From: Mesorhizobium wenxiniae
GTDB lineage: Bacteria > Pseudomonadota > Alphaproteobacteria > Rhizobiales > Rhizobiaceae
Assembly (NCBI RefSeq): GCF_002284535.1
Contig: NZ_NPKH01000024.1
Coordinates: forward strand, 237,486 to 301,485
Length of the DNA: 64,000 nucleotides
Reading direction: 5' to 3'
How positions within the stretch are numbered: the first letter of the stretch is position 1; each line of letters opens with the position of its first letter. Shown piece by piece: positions 52,482 to 61,143 of the stretch. The notes below the pieces were generated by a model, which had not been told where the DNA came from, ran no database searches, and saw nothing but the letters and a program-made list of their open reading frames with translations. The translations under genes were made by a program, and so were the position numbers.

Positions 52482-53981
52482 ATGACCGTTGCGATCGAGA
52501 TGGGCCATACGACCGCAGGCGCCCCGGGGGCACTGGATCTTGAGGAACTGCTGGCGACCCGCCTTTTGGTGCAGGGCAATTCGGGCTCCGGCAAATCGCA
52601 TCTGCTGCGCCGGCTGCTGGAGCAGAGTGCCCCCTGGGTGCAGCAGACCATCATCGACCCCGAAGGCGACTTCGTGTCGCTGGGCGAGCGCTTCGGCCAT
52701 CTGGTAATCGATGCCGAGGAGCATACCGAGCGCGGCCTGCAGAGCGCCGGCGAGCGGGCGCGCATCCATCGCGTTTCCACGGTGCTCAATCTCGAAGGGC
52801 TCGACGCCGAGAACCAGATGCGTCGCGCCGCTGCCTTCCTCGGCGGACTGTTCGAGGTCGCCCGCGACCACTGGTATCCGATGCTGGTGGTGGTGGACGA
52901 GGCGCAGCTGTTCGCGCCGGCCGTCGCCGGCGAGGTTTCGGACGAGGCGCGCAAACTCTCGCTCGGCGCCATGACCAACCTGATGTGCCGTGGCCGCAAA
53001 CGCGGGCTTGCCGGGATCATCGCCACCCAGCGGCTGGCCAAGCTCGCCAAGAACGTCGCCGCCGAGGCCTCCAATTTCCTCATGGGCCGAACTTTTTTGG
53101 ACATTGATATGGCCCGCGCGGCCGACTTGCTGGGCATGGAGCGGCGGCAGGCCGAGGCTTTCCGCGACCTGGAGCGCGGGCAATTCATGGCGCTGGGCCC
53201 GGCGCTATCGCGCCGTCCGCTGGGCCTGCGCATCGGCCCGACGGATACCAGCCCGCGCAATGGCACGCCGCGGCTGATGCCGCTGCCGGAAGCAGCCCTT
53301 GAGGACGCGCGCGCCATCATCCTGGCAGCCCCGCCGCCGGAAATTGTCCGGCCGCAGCGCCGGTCGTCGCCGGACCTGCTCGATCAATTGATGGCGGCGA
53401 AGTCGGCGGCGCTGGAAATCCGCCCTGAACCGGTGGAGCCGCCGATCAGCGCCGAGGATTTGGCGGAGCGGCGTGAGCGGGTGGACCGTGTTCTGCGCGC
53501 CGTGCTGGCGCAGCCCGACGCGGGCTTCCGTGTCATCGGCGTGCTTTATCAGGAGTTCGTGGTTCGCTGCCGGATAGAGGGCCTCGCCTCGGTCGTGCCG
53601 GACCTTCCCGAGTTCCGCCGCATGCTGACCCGCGCCCGCGCCGGCCTCGGCTCCGATATGGCGGGGGATGACGCTTGGCAGGATGTCTCGGTGCGCGCCT
53701 CGCTGCTGCCCGAGGATATGCAAGGTGTGTTCATGATGATCGCCCGCGCAGCGAAGGAGGGCTGGCCCTGCCCGAGCGACGCAGCAATTGCCCGCGCCTA
53801 TGGCTCACACTCGCTGCGCCGTGCCCGGCGTCTGCTGACCTATATCGAGGAGCAGGGCCTCATCGTCTGCCAACTCGACGGGACTGGGCGGCGGACGGTG
53901 ACGCTCGTCGAACTGGCCTGGGCGACCGCACCGGGCGACCCTAATGCGGCGGAGGCCGAGCAGGGGCGTTTGGCTGTGTGA
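52482..53981 (+). CDS. HerA/DUF87-type ATP-binding protein
   Basis: A 499-residue ATPase. Walker A is VQGNSGSGKSHLLRRLLE near residue 30 and Walker B is MLVVVDEAQLFAPAV near 140, followed by RGRKRGLAGIIATQRLAKLA with an arginine-finger-like region. The C-terminal half is helical and includes a predicted winged helix (SDAAIARAYGSHSLRRARRL). AAGGAG at 52467-52472 supports ATG 52482. HerA-like proteins move along DNA with a nuclease partner, but no NurA or other nuclease gene is adjacent. It stands alone, converging on the amidohydrolase gene. Confidence 0.8.
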   Translation: MTVAIEMGHTTAGAPGALDLEELLATRLLVQGNSGSGKSHLLRRLLEQSAPWVQQTIIDPEGDFVSLGERFGHLVIDAEEHTERGLQSAGERARIHRVSTVLNLEGLDAENQMRRAAAFLGGLFEVARDHWYPMLVVVDEAQLFAPAVAGEVSDEARKLSLGAMTNLMCRGRKRGLAGIIATQRLAKLAKNVAAEASNFLMGRTFLDIDMARAADLLGMERRQAEAFRDLERGQFMALGPALSRRPLGLRIGPTDTSPRNGTPRLMPLPEAALEDARAIILAAPPPEIVRPQRRSSPDLLDQLMAAKSAALEIRPEPVEPPISAEDLAERRERVDRVLRAVLAQPDAGFRVIGVLYQEFVVRCRIEGLASVVPDLPEFRRMLTRARAGLGSDMAGDDAWQDVSVRASLLPEDMQGVFMMIARAAKEGWPCPSDAAIARAYGSHSLRRARRLLTYIEEQGLIVCQLDGTGRRTVTLVELAWATAPGDPNAAEAEQGRLAV

Positions 53982-54020
53982 GGGGCGGATGGGGCGCCCG
54001 GGCTCAGCCAGAAGATGAGG

Positions 54021-55178
54021 TCAGCCCAGAAGATTGCGCGCCGCTCGCATGAATATTTTCGACCCGATCGGGATCAAATCGTCCGGAAAGTCATAGTCCG
54101 GATTGTGCAACGCAGGGTGCCGCTCGCCCGCACCCAGGAAGAACATCGCCGACGAGGCGCTGTGGCCGAACAAGCCGAAATCTTCCGAAGCACGCATTGG
54201 CAGGGCTTCTTCTCCGTGCACGACGCCTTCTTCATCGAGAGCTCGCCGCAGATGCTCTACGGCGTCCGGCGCATTGACGCTGGCCACAAATATCTCTTGA
54301 TAGTCCCACCAGGTAGAAAGGCCATGCTGGCTAGCGATCTGTGTGACCAGCGATTCAGCGGCGGCGCACAGGTTTGCCATGCGCTCGTCGCGCCGGGTGC
54401 GCAGCGTCGCCCAGACCTCTGCATGGCCGGGCGCGATGCCGAACACCGCTTCGCCCATCGCGGCATGGGTGACGGTCAGCATGCTGAAGTTGTCGTCGGC
54501 AAAAGTTCCGCTGCCAAGTGCCGGGAGTGCCGGCATCAACTGGCTGATTGCCATCATCGGCGAGACGCCGGTCTCGGGCATGGACGAATGCGCGGTCTTG
54601 CCCTCCAGCACGATGCGCATGCCGCGTGAAGCGCAGTTCACCACTCCGGTCTTGAGCCGCACCTCGCCGAACGGCACGCCCGGCAGATTGTGCAGCGAGA
54701 AGGCGAAATCCGGGGCGATCTCGCCAAAGCGCGGATCGGCGACGACACCGGCAGCACCATTGCCGGTTTCTTCCGCCGGCTGGAACATCAGCACGACGCG
54801 ACCGCGGGCAGGTTTTTCGCGCCCCAACTGACGGCCAAGTGCCGCCAGGATCGCGGTATGTCCGTCATGGCCGCACATATGCGACTTGCCCGGCACGAGT
54901 GATGCATGATCTACGCCAGAAAGTTCATAAATCGGCAGCGCATCGAGTTCCGAGCGAAACATCACCGTCGGCCCCGCCTTGCCGCTTTCGTAGATCGCCG
55001 CCACGCCATGCCCGCCCAATCCGGTCAGCACCTTGTGCGGCCCCGTATCGGCGAGGAAGTCGACGACTTCTTTAGCGGTCTCCTCCTCTTCATTCGAGAT
55101 TTCAGGGTTCTGGTGCAGCTTGCGCCGCCACGCTATAAGCTCGACGATGTCTCGATTGGTAAGGGTCACGTGTTCCAA
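54021..55178 (-). CDS. M20-family amidohydrolase (hippurate hydrolase / N-acyl amino acid hydrolase type)
   Basis: A 385-residue zinc or manganese hydrolase. RRKLHQNPEISNEEEET is at residues 18-34, FRSELDALPI near 75 and the metal motif HMCGHDGHTAILAA near 100. FQPAEETGNGAAGVV near 130 carries the catalytic Glu, and the C-terminal MRASEDFGLFGHSASSAMFF is typical. It should remove acyl groups from N-acyl amino acids or similar amides in the cytoplasm. The start ATG 55178 has no obvious ribosome site. It is divergent from the DNA glycosylase gene. Confidence 0.88.
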   Translation of the reverse strand: MEHVTLTNRDIVELIAWRRKLHQNPEISNEEEETAKEVVDFLADTGPHKVLTGLGGHGVAAIYESGKAGPTVMFRSELDALPIYELSGVDHASLVPGKSHMCGHDGHTAILAALGRQLGREKPARGRVVLMFQPAEETGNGAAGVVADPRFGEIAPDFAFSLHNLPGVPFGEVRLKTGVVNCASRGMRIVLEGKTAHSSMPETGVSPMMAISQLMPALPALGSGTFADDNFSMLTVTHAAMGEAVFGIAPGHAEVWATLRTRRDERMANLCAAAESLVTQIASQHGLSTWWDYQEIFVASVNAPDAVEHLRRALDEEGVVHGEEALPMRASEDFGLFGHSASSAMFFLGAGERHPALHNPDYDFPDDLIPIGSKIFMRAARNLLG

Positions 55179-55325
55179 CTCCGTTTGCGCTCCATTTTAA
55201 GCAAAAGCAGCCATTGCTCCAGGGCCAAGGAGTCTCGAAATGGAAGACCGGGAGCTCAGAGTGCCCTTGGGTTGTAAGAACCAGCATTCCGGCGATCCGT
55301 TCGAGCCTTGGCCTTCTCGCGCACA

Positions 55326-55964
55326 ATGGGTCAAGCGGATGCCGTGAAGCCTGGCCGACATGATCATCCGCCGCTCGCCCGCGCGGAGCTGCCTGAAGAT
55401 ACGGCCGCTCTTGCCCACTATCTCATCGGCAAGCTGGTGGTGCGGGCGTTGCCGGAAGGCATCGTCAGCGGCCGCATTGTCGAGACCGAGGCCTATGTCG
55501 CCGGCGATGCCGCCGGGCACGGTTACCGGGGAATGACCCCGCGCAACCGTTCGCTGTTTCTTGAGCGCGGGCACGCCTACGTCTATCTCGCCTATGGCCT
55601 CTCATACATGCTGAATGTTTCGAGCGAGACGGCTGGGATCGGAACCGGCGTGCTGATCAGGGCGCTCGAGCCGCTCGAAGGCGTCGGAGTCATGCGGTTC
55701 CATCGCGGCGTCGAGCGCTTGCGCGACCTGGCGCGAGGACCGGGTAGGCTGGCTGCCGCGTTGCGAATCGACCGGTCGCTCGACGGGCTCGATCTTTGCC
55801 GGGAAGGCCCGCTATGGCTGGCACGAGACGACCACAAAGCAGGCGAAATCGGGAAGAGCATTAGGATCGGCGTTTCGAAGGACGCGGATCGGCTATTGCG
55901 ATTTTATGTCAGGGGGAGTGCGTTTGTCAGCGGCCCAAGATCGCTGAGCCAGGGGCAGCGGTAG
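55326..55964 (+). CDS. 3-methyladenine DNA glycosylase, AAG/MPG family
   Basis: A 212-residue DNA repair glycosylase. LPEGIVSGRIVETEAYVAGD near residue 45 contains the catalytic Glu and the family signature. DAAGHGYRGMTPRNRSLFLE and GHAYVYLAYGLSYMLNVSSE follow, the core of the AAG fold. It removes alkylated purines such as 3-methyladenine and hypoxanthine from DNA. ATG 55326 (MGQADAVKPGRH) is used; a TTG 18 bases upstream is in frame. Length and motifs agree with active bacterial AAG proteins. Confidence 0.9.
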   Translation: MGQADAVKPGRHDHPPLARAELPEDTAALAHYLIGKLVVRALPEGIVSGRIVETEAYVAGDAAGHGYRGMTPRNRSLFLERGHAYVYLAYGLSYMLNVSSETAGIGTGVLIRALEPLEGVGVMRFHRGVERLRDLARGPGRLAAALRIDRSLDGLDLCREGPLWLARDDHKAGEIGKSIRIGVSKDADRLLRFYVRGSAFVSGPRSLSQGQR

Positions 55965-56282
55965 TAGCAGAGTTGCAGGTAAAGCATCGGAGTCTGATTT
56001 GCGCCCAGAAGCGGGCAATCGAGTGCGATTTATGTGGTAACCGCAATGGGCCGTCTGCTGTCCTTCCGGTTTCGGGCGCGATGCGTTATAAAGCTGACGT
56101 TCCTCTTGCGACTTCGAGTCGGTCATCTGGTGGGAGGCGCCAGAGCCCCAAAGGCGGACGATCGACAGCTTTTCGAGGTGAGCGTAACCAGATTCGTCAA
56201 CGGACGGATGCTGAAAGACGGCACCGACCCGAGAACAGTAGCTTTATCATTTTTTTGAGTCCTGCGCGGTAAGGTTCCGTGC
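55965..56282. other. Gene-free stretch of about 318 bases
   Basis: I see no convincing gene here. A possible short reading of about 74 codons at 56034-56258 lacks a ribosome site and has no recognisable motif. No hairpin with a T-run follows the glycosylase gene. The promoter of the 56283 gene probably lies in this space. Confidence 0.5.
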
Positions 56283-58025
56283 ATGTGGTTGAAGACTTAC
56301 TTGATCATCACCGGCATCGGCGCGTTCGTGGCGCTGACAATGCCCTGGCTGGTCATCATCGGCAGTTTCCTGATTATCCCGGGGATCATCCTCGCGTCGA
56401 TGCCAACGGCTTTCATGTATGGCGTCGCCTTCGCGCTGTTCCGCTTGCTGCTCGGAGGTTTCCTTTCAGGGGTTCCTCTGAACGTCATGTCGGGCGCTGC
56501 GACGCTGGCACTGTTCTGGACCATCCCCCAGCCAGGCCTCACCTGGGCGAGGGGCATGCTGGCCAGCCTGAAGGAGCCGGACATTCAGGCGAGCGCACCG
56601 ATTGCGCTCAAGGGCGACATTCTCCTCGCCCGCCCGTTCGAGGGCCGTTGCGATGCACTGTGCGCGGCCTTGCTCAAGACCCCGGGCGTCACTTCGGTCC
56701 GCGTCCAGACCCCTCGCGGTCATTCCAATACCTATCGCATCGTGCCGGACTCGACGCCCGGCAAACGAAGCACCGTCATCGGGCATGGCCTTCTGGAAGA
56801 GCGGCGCTACGATGCCTCCGATCCGCTCGCCCCTCAGCGCGCGCTGGAAGCCGAATGGAACCTGATGATGTCAGAGGGCAAGGCGCTGCTGCAAAGCGAC
56901 GACGCCCTCGAACCCGACTTCACCATCGCGATCGAGGACGGCCCTGCCGTGCCCGATGCCAAGCCCCGATGGGGACGGGTGGATTGGTCGCTCGAACCCT
57001 CCGCACCCCACCGCAAGGCGCTCACCATCACCGACGCCGGTGAACAGGTGCTGCTGCGGCAGTCGATCCTGTCGATCTTTGCCCCGGCGGCGCCGATGCT
57101 GATCGGGACTTCGGGCGGGATCGAGAACTTCCGGTTCGGCTGGGCGCGTCGGCGGCTCGGTGACGGAAGGATGTACGCCGAGGTTCCGGTCAACCGGTTG
57201 CTACTCGACCACACCAGCGTTTCGCGCGGCGTGGATATGGAAGCGGCGAAAACGAGAACGCGCGAGGAACTTGCCAGAGCGCTCGACGATTCGCGTAAGC
57301 CAGTGAGCGATCCCGCGTTCGCGCTCGCCAATCAGTGGATGGACTCGTTCCGCGCGAACGACCAGCCGCTCGGCGAGAGCGACCGGCGTCTGCTGGTTCG
57401 CATCTTGGAGGACCCGCGGGTGCGATCCTCAGACGGGCTGTGGGCGATCATCAAACAGGTCGATGGCGACTCCGCCGGTCTGCGGCGGCTCGCCGCCCGC
57501 CGCTACCTCGCGGCCATCGACAAGAAGGAGGCGCGCCACTGGATCAATGCCCTGGCCGGCCTCCCTGTAGGTGCATACGCCGATCCTCTGCCGGAAGAGC
57601 GCGAGATTCTCGCCGATCCGGCGGTCAGCCGCTTTGCCACCGGCCTGATCAAGCGCCAGGGCGACCGCGGCGTCGATGCCGTGCCCGACCTGTTGCGGCT
57701 GCTGCGCGAGTACTCCGTCTACGATCCGGGCAAGTATGGCTTCAGCGACCTGACCGCGGCTACCGATGCCGTGCGAAGCGGCTTTCGCCGCATTGGCCCT
57801 GCGGCCTCTTTCGCGCGGCCTGAGATCGAGCAGCTCCTGGCTTCGCCGGGTCTGGAGTACCGCTACAAGACGCTCGGCCAGGAAGAATGGGACACGCTGC
57901 TGGTCGTCCTCGGGAAGCCTGTCGAAACGCTTACCAAGCCGGAAAACCGAGGTGGTACCGACGCGAGGTACCGCGAGCGCGTCGCTCAACGGGCCGCCAA
58001 GCCTTACGATCCGCGCCGGGATTGA
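56283..58025 (+). CDS. Large membrane-anchored protein, unknown function
   Basis: A 580-residue protein with three hydrophobic segments in the first 100 residues (for example KTYLIITGIGAFVALTMPWL, SFLIIPGIILASMPTAFMYG and GVAFALFRLLLGGFLSGVPL), then a large soluble part. The soluble region has a mixed alpha/beta first half and a helical repeat-like second half (for example LLRILEDPRVRSSDGLWAII). I do not recognise any family or active-site motif. The ATG lies just after GGTTCCGTGC, so the ribosome site is weak. It has no clear operon partner. Confidence 0.72.
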   Translation: MWLKTYLIITGIGAFVALTMPWLVIIGSFLIIPGIILASMPTAFMYGVAFALFRLLLGGFLSGVPLNVMSGAATLALFWTIPQPGLTWARGMLASLKEPDIQASAPIALKGDILLARPFEGRCDALCAALLKTPGVTSVRVQTPRGHSNTYRIVPDSTPGKRSTVIGHGLLEERRYDASDPLAPQRALEAEWNLMMSEGKALLQSDDALEPDFTIAIEDGPAVPDAKPRWGRVDWSLEPSAPHRKALTITDAGEQVLLRQSILSIFAPAAPMLIGTSGGIENFRFGWARRRLGDGRMYAEVPVNRLLLDHTSVSRGVDMEAAKTRTREELARALDDSRKPVSDPAFALANQWMDSFRANDQPLGESDRRLLVRILEDPRVRSSDGLWAIIKQVDGDSAGLRRLAARRYLAAIDKKEARHWINALAGLPVGAYADPLPEEREILADPAVSRFATGLIKRQGDRGVDAVPDLLRLLREYSVYDPGKYGFSDLTAATDAVRSGFRRIGPAASFARPEIEQLLASPGLEYRYKTLGQEEWDTLLVVLGKPVETLTKPENRGGTDARYRERVAQRAAKPYDPRRD

Positions 58026-58515
58026 TCGCCGAAACGGAAAGAAGAATCTTCGGGGACAGAGCTACGTCCGGCGACAGGATGGATGATGGGCTGGCCCATT
58101 CGGGTGTCGCGCGGTCTGAATGTCCGGATCGTTTTCAGTGTCGATCAATAGCTGCCATTCCGCTTTCCACCATGAGCGGTCGCTATCCCTCTGGGGTCCT
58201 GCCACGCGGTTGGGTAAAAGCCAATCAGCGTACTGCTGGGACTGTCCGGGAATGGGCAGTCAGAGCGGCCGCTAGTACGTTGGCGTGACGGTGAAGCGTG
58301 ACAGTCAATCCAAGCACACCACAACCCTCGTAGCCGGACATGTTCACCGGCGTCTAGCTCGATCGAGGCGACATTAAGCGGACCGACGGGATCTGCCGGC
58401 TGCGCGGAGACGATCGCCCCAACTCAAGAAACGCTTGCCGCGCAATGCTGATCGATGGTAGGCGCAGTGCGAATGCAATGCCACCGTAGGTGGTTCAGCG
58501 TCGTGAGGCATTCCC
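58026..58515. other. Gene-free stretch of about 490 bases
   Basis: I find no supported gene, RNA or repeat here. Short readings on both strands lack ribosome sites and motifs. The sequence is less GC-rich and shows codon patterns in no frame, so it may contain the remains of a lost gene. The YdhR-like gene's promoter is likely in its last part. Confidence 0.5.
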
Positions 58516-58854
58516 ATGCATTGCGTCCTATGGAGCTATCCGTCGCCAGTGGGCCTTACGACACCGATGGCGGACAAGCTGTTTGCAGATGTTGCCGACA
58601 TGTATCTCAGTGTGCCGGGGCTTGTGCGCAAATACTTTGGCTACTCGGAGGACGGGCGGACAACCGTCGGCATCTATCTCTGGCAATCCAAGGCAGACGC
58701 TGATGCATTCTACAGCCCAGACTGGATCGCGGGGGTGACCAGCCGCTGGGGCGTGATGCCCACCAAGAGCGAGTGGCACGTGCCGCAGGTGGTCGAGAGC
58801 GCTGAAGGCAGGGTGATCAACGAATACACCCACACATTGGCGGACGCCGGATAG
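58516..58854 (+). CDS. YdhR-like monooxygenase-fold protein
   Basis: A 112-residue protein with the dimeric alpha-beta barrel pattern. GLVRKYFGYSEDGRTTVGIY is near residue 35, YLWQSKADADAFYSPDWIAG near 55, followed by SRWGVMPTKSEWHVPQVVE. These match the YdhR family, thought to be monooxygenases or small-ligand binders. ATG 58516 has no strong ribosome site; GTG-type starts nearby are also possible. It precedes the cyclase-hydrolase gene by about 70 bases, on the same strand. Confidence 0.75.
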   Translation: MHCVLWSYPSPVGLTTPMADKLFADVADMYLSVPGLVRKYFGYSEDGRTTVGIYLWQSKADADAFYSPDWIAGVTSRWGVMPTKSEWHVPQVVESAEGRVINEYTHTLADAG

Positions 58855-58923
58855 CTGAAAAAGTCGGCGTGAGACCTTAGGAGGGTCAATGAGCTTCGGA
58901 TGGGGCCCTTCAGGAGTCTCCGA

Positions 58924-60315
58924 GTGACCACCCGGCGGCTGGCAGCTATTCTGGCAGCCGACGTCGTGGGCTTCTCGTCCATGATGGAGCGCGACGAGGA
59001 AGGTACCTTCGCACGCATCAAGGCACTTCAGCGCACCATCCTCGCGCCCCAGATCGCCAACCACCAGGGGCGCCTGGTGAAGACCACGGGCGACGGTTTC
59101 CTGGCCGAGTTTGCGAGCCCAATTGAAGCGCTCCGCGCGGCCATCGCCATACAGGGCGCCATCAACCTATCCTCGGACCGGCCGGACTGCCCGTCAAACC
59201 CGGTTGCAATTCGGATTGGCATCAACCTCGGCGACGTCATCGTCGAGGATGATGGCGACATCTACGGCGAGGGCGTCAATGTCGCTGCTCGCCTCGAAGC
59301 ACTCGCGCCAGCGGGCGGCATCCTGATCTCCGGCAAAGTGCACGACGAAGTCGAGGGCAAGCTGAATTGCGGCTTTGAGGATCGAGGCTCAAAATCGGTC
59401 AAGAACATCGCTCGGCCGGTTAGGACCTACCTCGTCCAACGTGAAGAACCGGCCGCGGCTCGCTCGATACGCGGTGCCGCCCTGCAGCAGGAGATCGAAT
59501 ATTGCCGTGCCCCCGACGGCGTGCGCCTCGCCTGGGCCAAGGTCGGCACGGGCCCGCCGATCGTGAAGGCGGCCAATTGGCTCAACCATCTCGAATACGA
59601 TTGGGAGAGCCCGGTATGGCGCGCCTTTCTGGAGCGGCTGGCGAGAGGCAACACCCTGATCCGCTACGACGCTCGCGGCAACGGCCTCTCGGATTGGGAT
59701 GTACCGGACGTCTCCCTCGACGCATGGGTGAGCGATCTTAAGGCTGTGGTGGATGACGCAGGTCTCGACCGCTTTGCCCTGCTCGGCGTCTCGCAGGGCT
59801 GTGCGGTCTCGATTGCTTTCGCGGAGCGCTATCCCGAGCGGGTGTCGCACCTCATCTTGTATGGCGGGTTCGCGCTTGGCGCTCGCAAACGCTCGCCTGA
59901 GAGCAGGGCGAAGCGAGACGCCATGGCAACCCTGATGCGTTTTGGTTGGGGTGCGGATGAGCCAGTCTTCCGCCAAATGTTCACCTCGCAGTTCATGCCC
60001 GACGCCACAAAGGAGCAGGCGGACGTCTGGAACGAGCTTCAGCGGCGGACGACCTCGCCCGAGTGCGCGGTCCGCTACTTCGAAACGGTAGGTGACCTCG
60101 ACGTGCGCGATCTCCTGCCTCGGGTGCAGGCACGGACCCTCGTAATGCACGTCCGCGGCGACCTCATCGCTCCGCTCGAGAGCGGGCGCGAGGTGGCGGC
60201 CGGCATACCGGACGCACGGTTCGTTGCGATGGAGGGGCGCAGCCATTTGGTCCAGGAGGGCGAGCCTGCCTTCGAACGCATATTCGAGGAGATACGGCTA
60301 TTCTTATCGAGGTGA
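58924..60315 (+). CDS. Class III adenylate cyclase fused to an alpha/beta hydrolase
   Basis: A 463-residue fusion. The cyclase domain (residues 1-170) has both metal Asp residues (LAADVVGFSSMM, Asp13; KTTGDGFLAEF, Asp57), the adenine-selecting Lys before GDG, and the transition-state Asn and Arg in EGVNVAARLEAL. So it should make cAMP. The hydrolase domain (190-463) has nucleophile Ser in LLGVSQGCAVSIAF, acid Asp in HVRGDLIAPLES and His in EGRSHLVQEG. GTG 58924 with AGGAG 7 bases upstream is preferred over ATG 58900. This architecture exists in other Rhizobiales, but its role is not established. A small molecule hydrolysed by the second domain may control the first. Confidence 0.86.
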   Translation: MTTRRLAAILAADVVGFSSMMERDEEGTFARIKALQRTILAPQIANHQGRLVKTTGDGFLAEFASPIEALRAAIAIQGAINLSSDRPDCPSNPVAIRIGINLGDVIVEDDGDIYGEGVNVAARLEALAPAGGILISGKVHDEVEGKLNCGFEDRGSKSVKNIARPVRTYLVQREEPAAARSIRGAALQQEIEYCRAPDGVRLAWAKVGTGPPIVKAANWLNHLEYDWESPVWRAFLERLARGNTLIRYDARGNGLSDWDVPDVSLDAWVSDLKAVVDDAGLDRFALLGVSQGCAVSIAFAERYPERVSHLILYGGFALGARKRSPESRAKRDAMATLMRFGWGADEPVFRQMFTSQFMPDATKEQADVWNELQRRTTSPECAVRYFETVGDLDVRDLLPRVQARTLVMHVRGDLIAPLESGREVAAGIPDARFVAMEGRSHLVQEGEPAFERIFEEIRLFLSR

Positions 60316-60620
60316 CGCCCCGAATCTTCTCTGCTTCGAGCGAGCTAGGCGGTGTGGACGGATTTGACGGAGATCAAGCAGGCGGCGAGTGCGACGAAGC
60401 GACACCCAATTCAGCTTCGTTGAAACACCCCTGCTGGAAAGGTTGAGTGGCTACAGCCGAACGTCCGCTTGTGTGCAAACGTGCCGCCTCGCCTGTTCAC
60501 TCGGATGTCGGCTTTTGGATGCGGCTAGGGTCTACTCAACGACCGACATGCTGCGCAAAGCAGCCATGCCGCCGTCGCGTGTGAGACTCTGCTTCGGGTC
60601 ACAAGCAGAACAGCAGCCCC
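60316..60620. other. Gene-free stretch of about 305 bases
   Basis: No supported gene. On the minus strand, bases 60344-60401 read about 19 codons (RFVALAACLISVKSVHTA then stop) that slightly resemble a transposase C-terminus, but an in-frame stop precedes them. The reading at 60389-60652 has no ribosome site and runs into the OmpA-like gene from the other strand. This may be an insertion-sequence scar. Confidence 0.4.
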
Positions 60621-61133
60621 CTACGGCTCGTCCCTCTCATCGCGCAAATTAGACACAACGCGGCGGTTCTGCGACCTGCAGGCGGTGTCGGGGCAGTCGC
60701 GGACGAGCCTGTCCTTGCCGTAGCCCTTGGCCCACATGCGGTTGCGGTCTATGCCGCCGGCGGCGAGGTAGTCCATCACCGCATCGGCGCGCTGCTGCGA
60801 CAGCGCCGTTTCACTTGCGCCGGGATCGTCGGCGAAACCCTGCAGCTTGAGCAGCCAGCGCGGATGCTTTGCTAACCAGGCGATCTGGGTGTCGAGGGTG
60901 GCCTTGGCGACAGAATCGAGCGCGGCCGAACCTTGCGTGAAATAGGTGCGGCGGCCGACATTGAGTATAAAATCCTCCTCGCTGCCTGGCTGCACGTTCT
61001 GGAAGCCGGCAACCTCGGTGTTGGTGATGTTGGGCGTGGAAGGGGCCAGCGTGTTGCTGGTCGAGCAGGATGCGGCCAGCACCAGCATGCCGGCGGCGAG
61101 CAGCCGGCGCGTGTTTTCAATCATGCGGTTCAT
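60621..61133 (-). CDS. OmpA-family lipoprotein (Pal-like)
   Basis: A 170-residue protein. The signal ends at a lipobox (VLAASC, Cys near residue 23), so it should be anchored to a membrane. The OmpA-C domain starts near 65 (YFTQGSAALDSVAKATLDTQ) and contains RWLLKLQGFADDPGASETAL and ADAVMDYLAAGGIDRNRMWA, with KGYGKDRLVRDCPDTACRSQ before the final NRRV. It should bind peptidoglycan. The ATG at 61133 (MNRMIENTRRLL) follows the L,D-transpeptidase stop by ten bases, so the two are an operon for the cell envelope. Confidence 0.88.
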   Translation of the reverse strand: MNRMIENTRRLLAAGMLVLAASCSTSNTLAPSTPNITNTEVAGFQNVQPGSEEDFILNVGRRTYFTQGSAALDSVAKATLDTQIAWLAKHPRWLLKLQGFADDPGASETALSQQRADAVMDYLAAGGIDRNRMWAKGYGKDRLVRDCPDTACRSQNRRVVSNLRDERDEP

Positions 61134-61143
61134 GAGGCGCCAA

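Noticed and set aside
56034..56258. A 74-codon reading before the 56283 gene
   Set aside because: No ribosome site or motif and it lies in a gene-poor stretch; most likely chance.
60344..60401. Short minus-strand reading resembling a transposase C-terminus
   Set aside because: Only about 19 codons with a preceding in-frame stop and no inverted terminal repeats; too weak to call an insertion sequence.
60389..60652. An 87-codon plus-strand reading after the cyclase gene
   Set aside because: No ribosome site, unusual composition, and it runs into the OmpA-like gene on the other strand.
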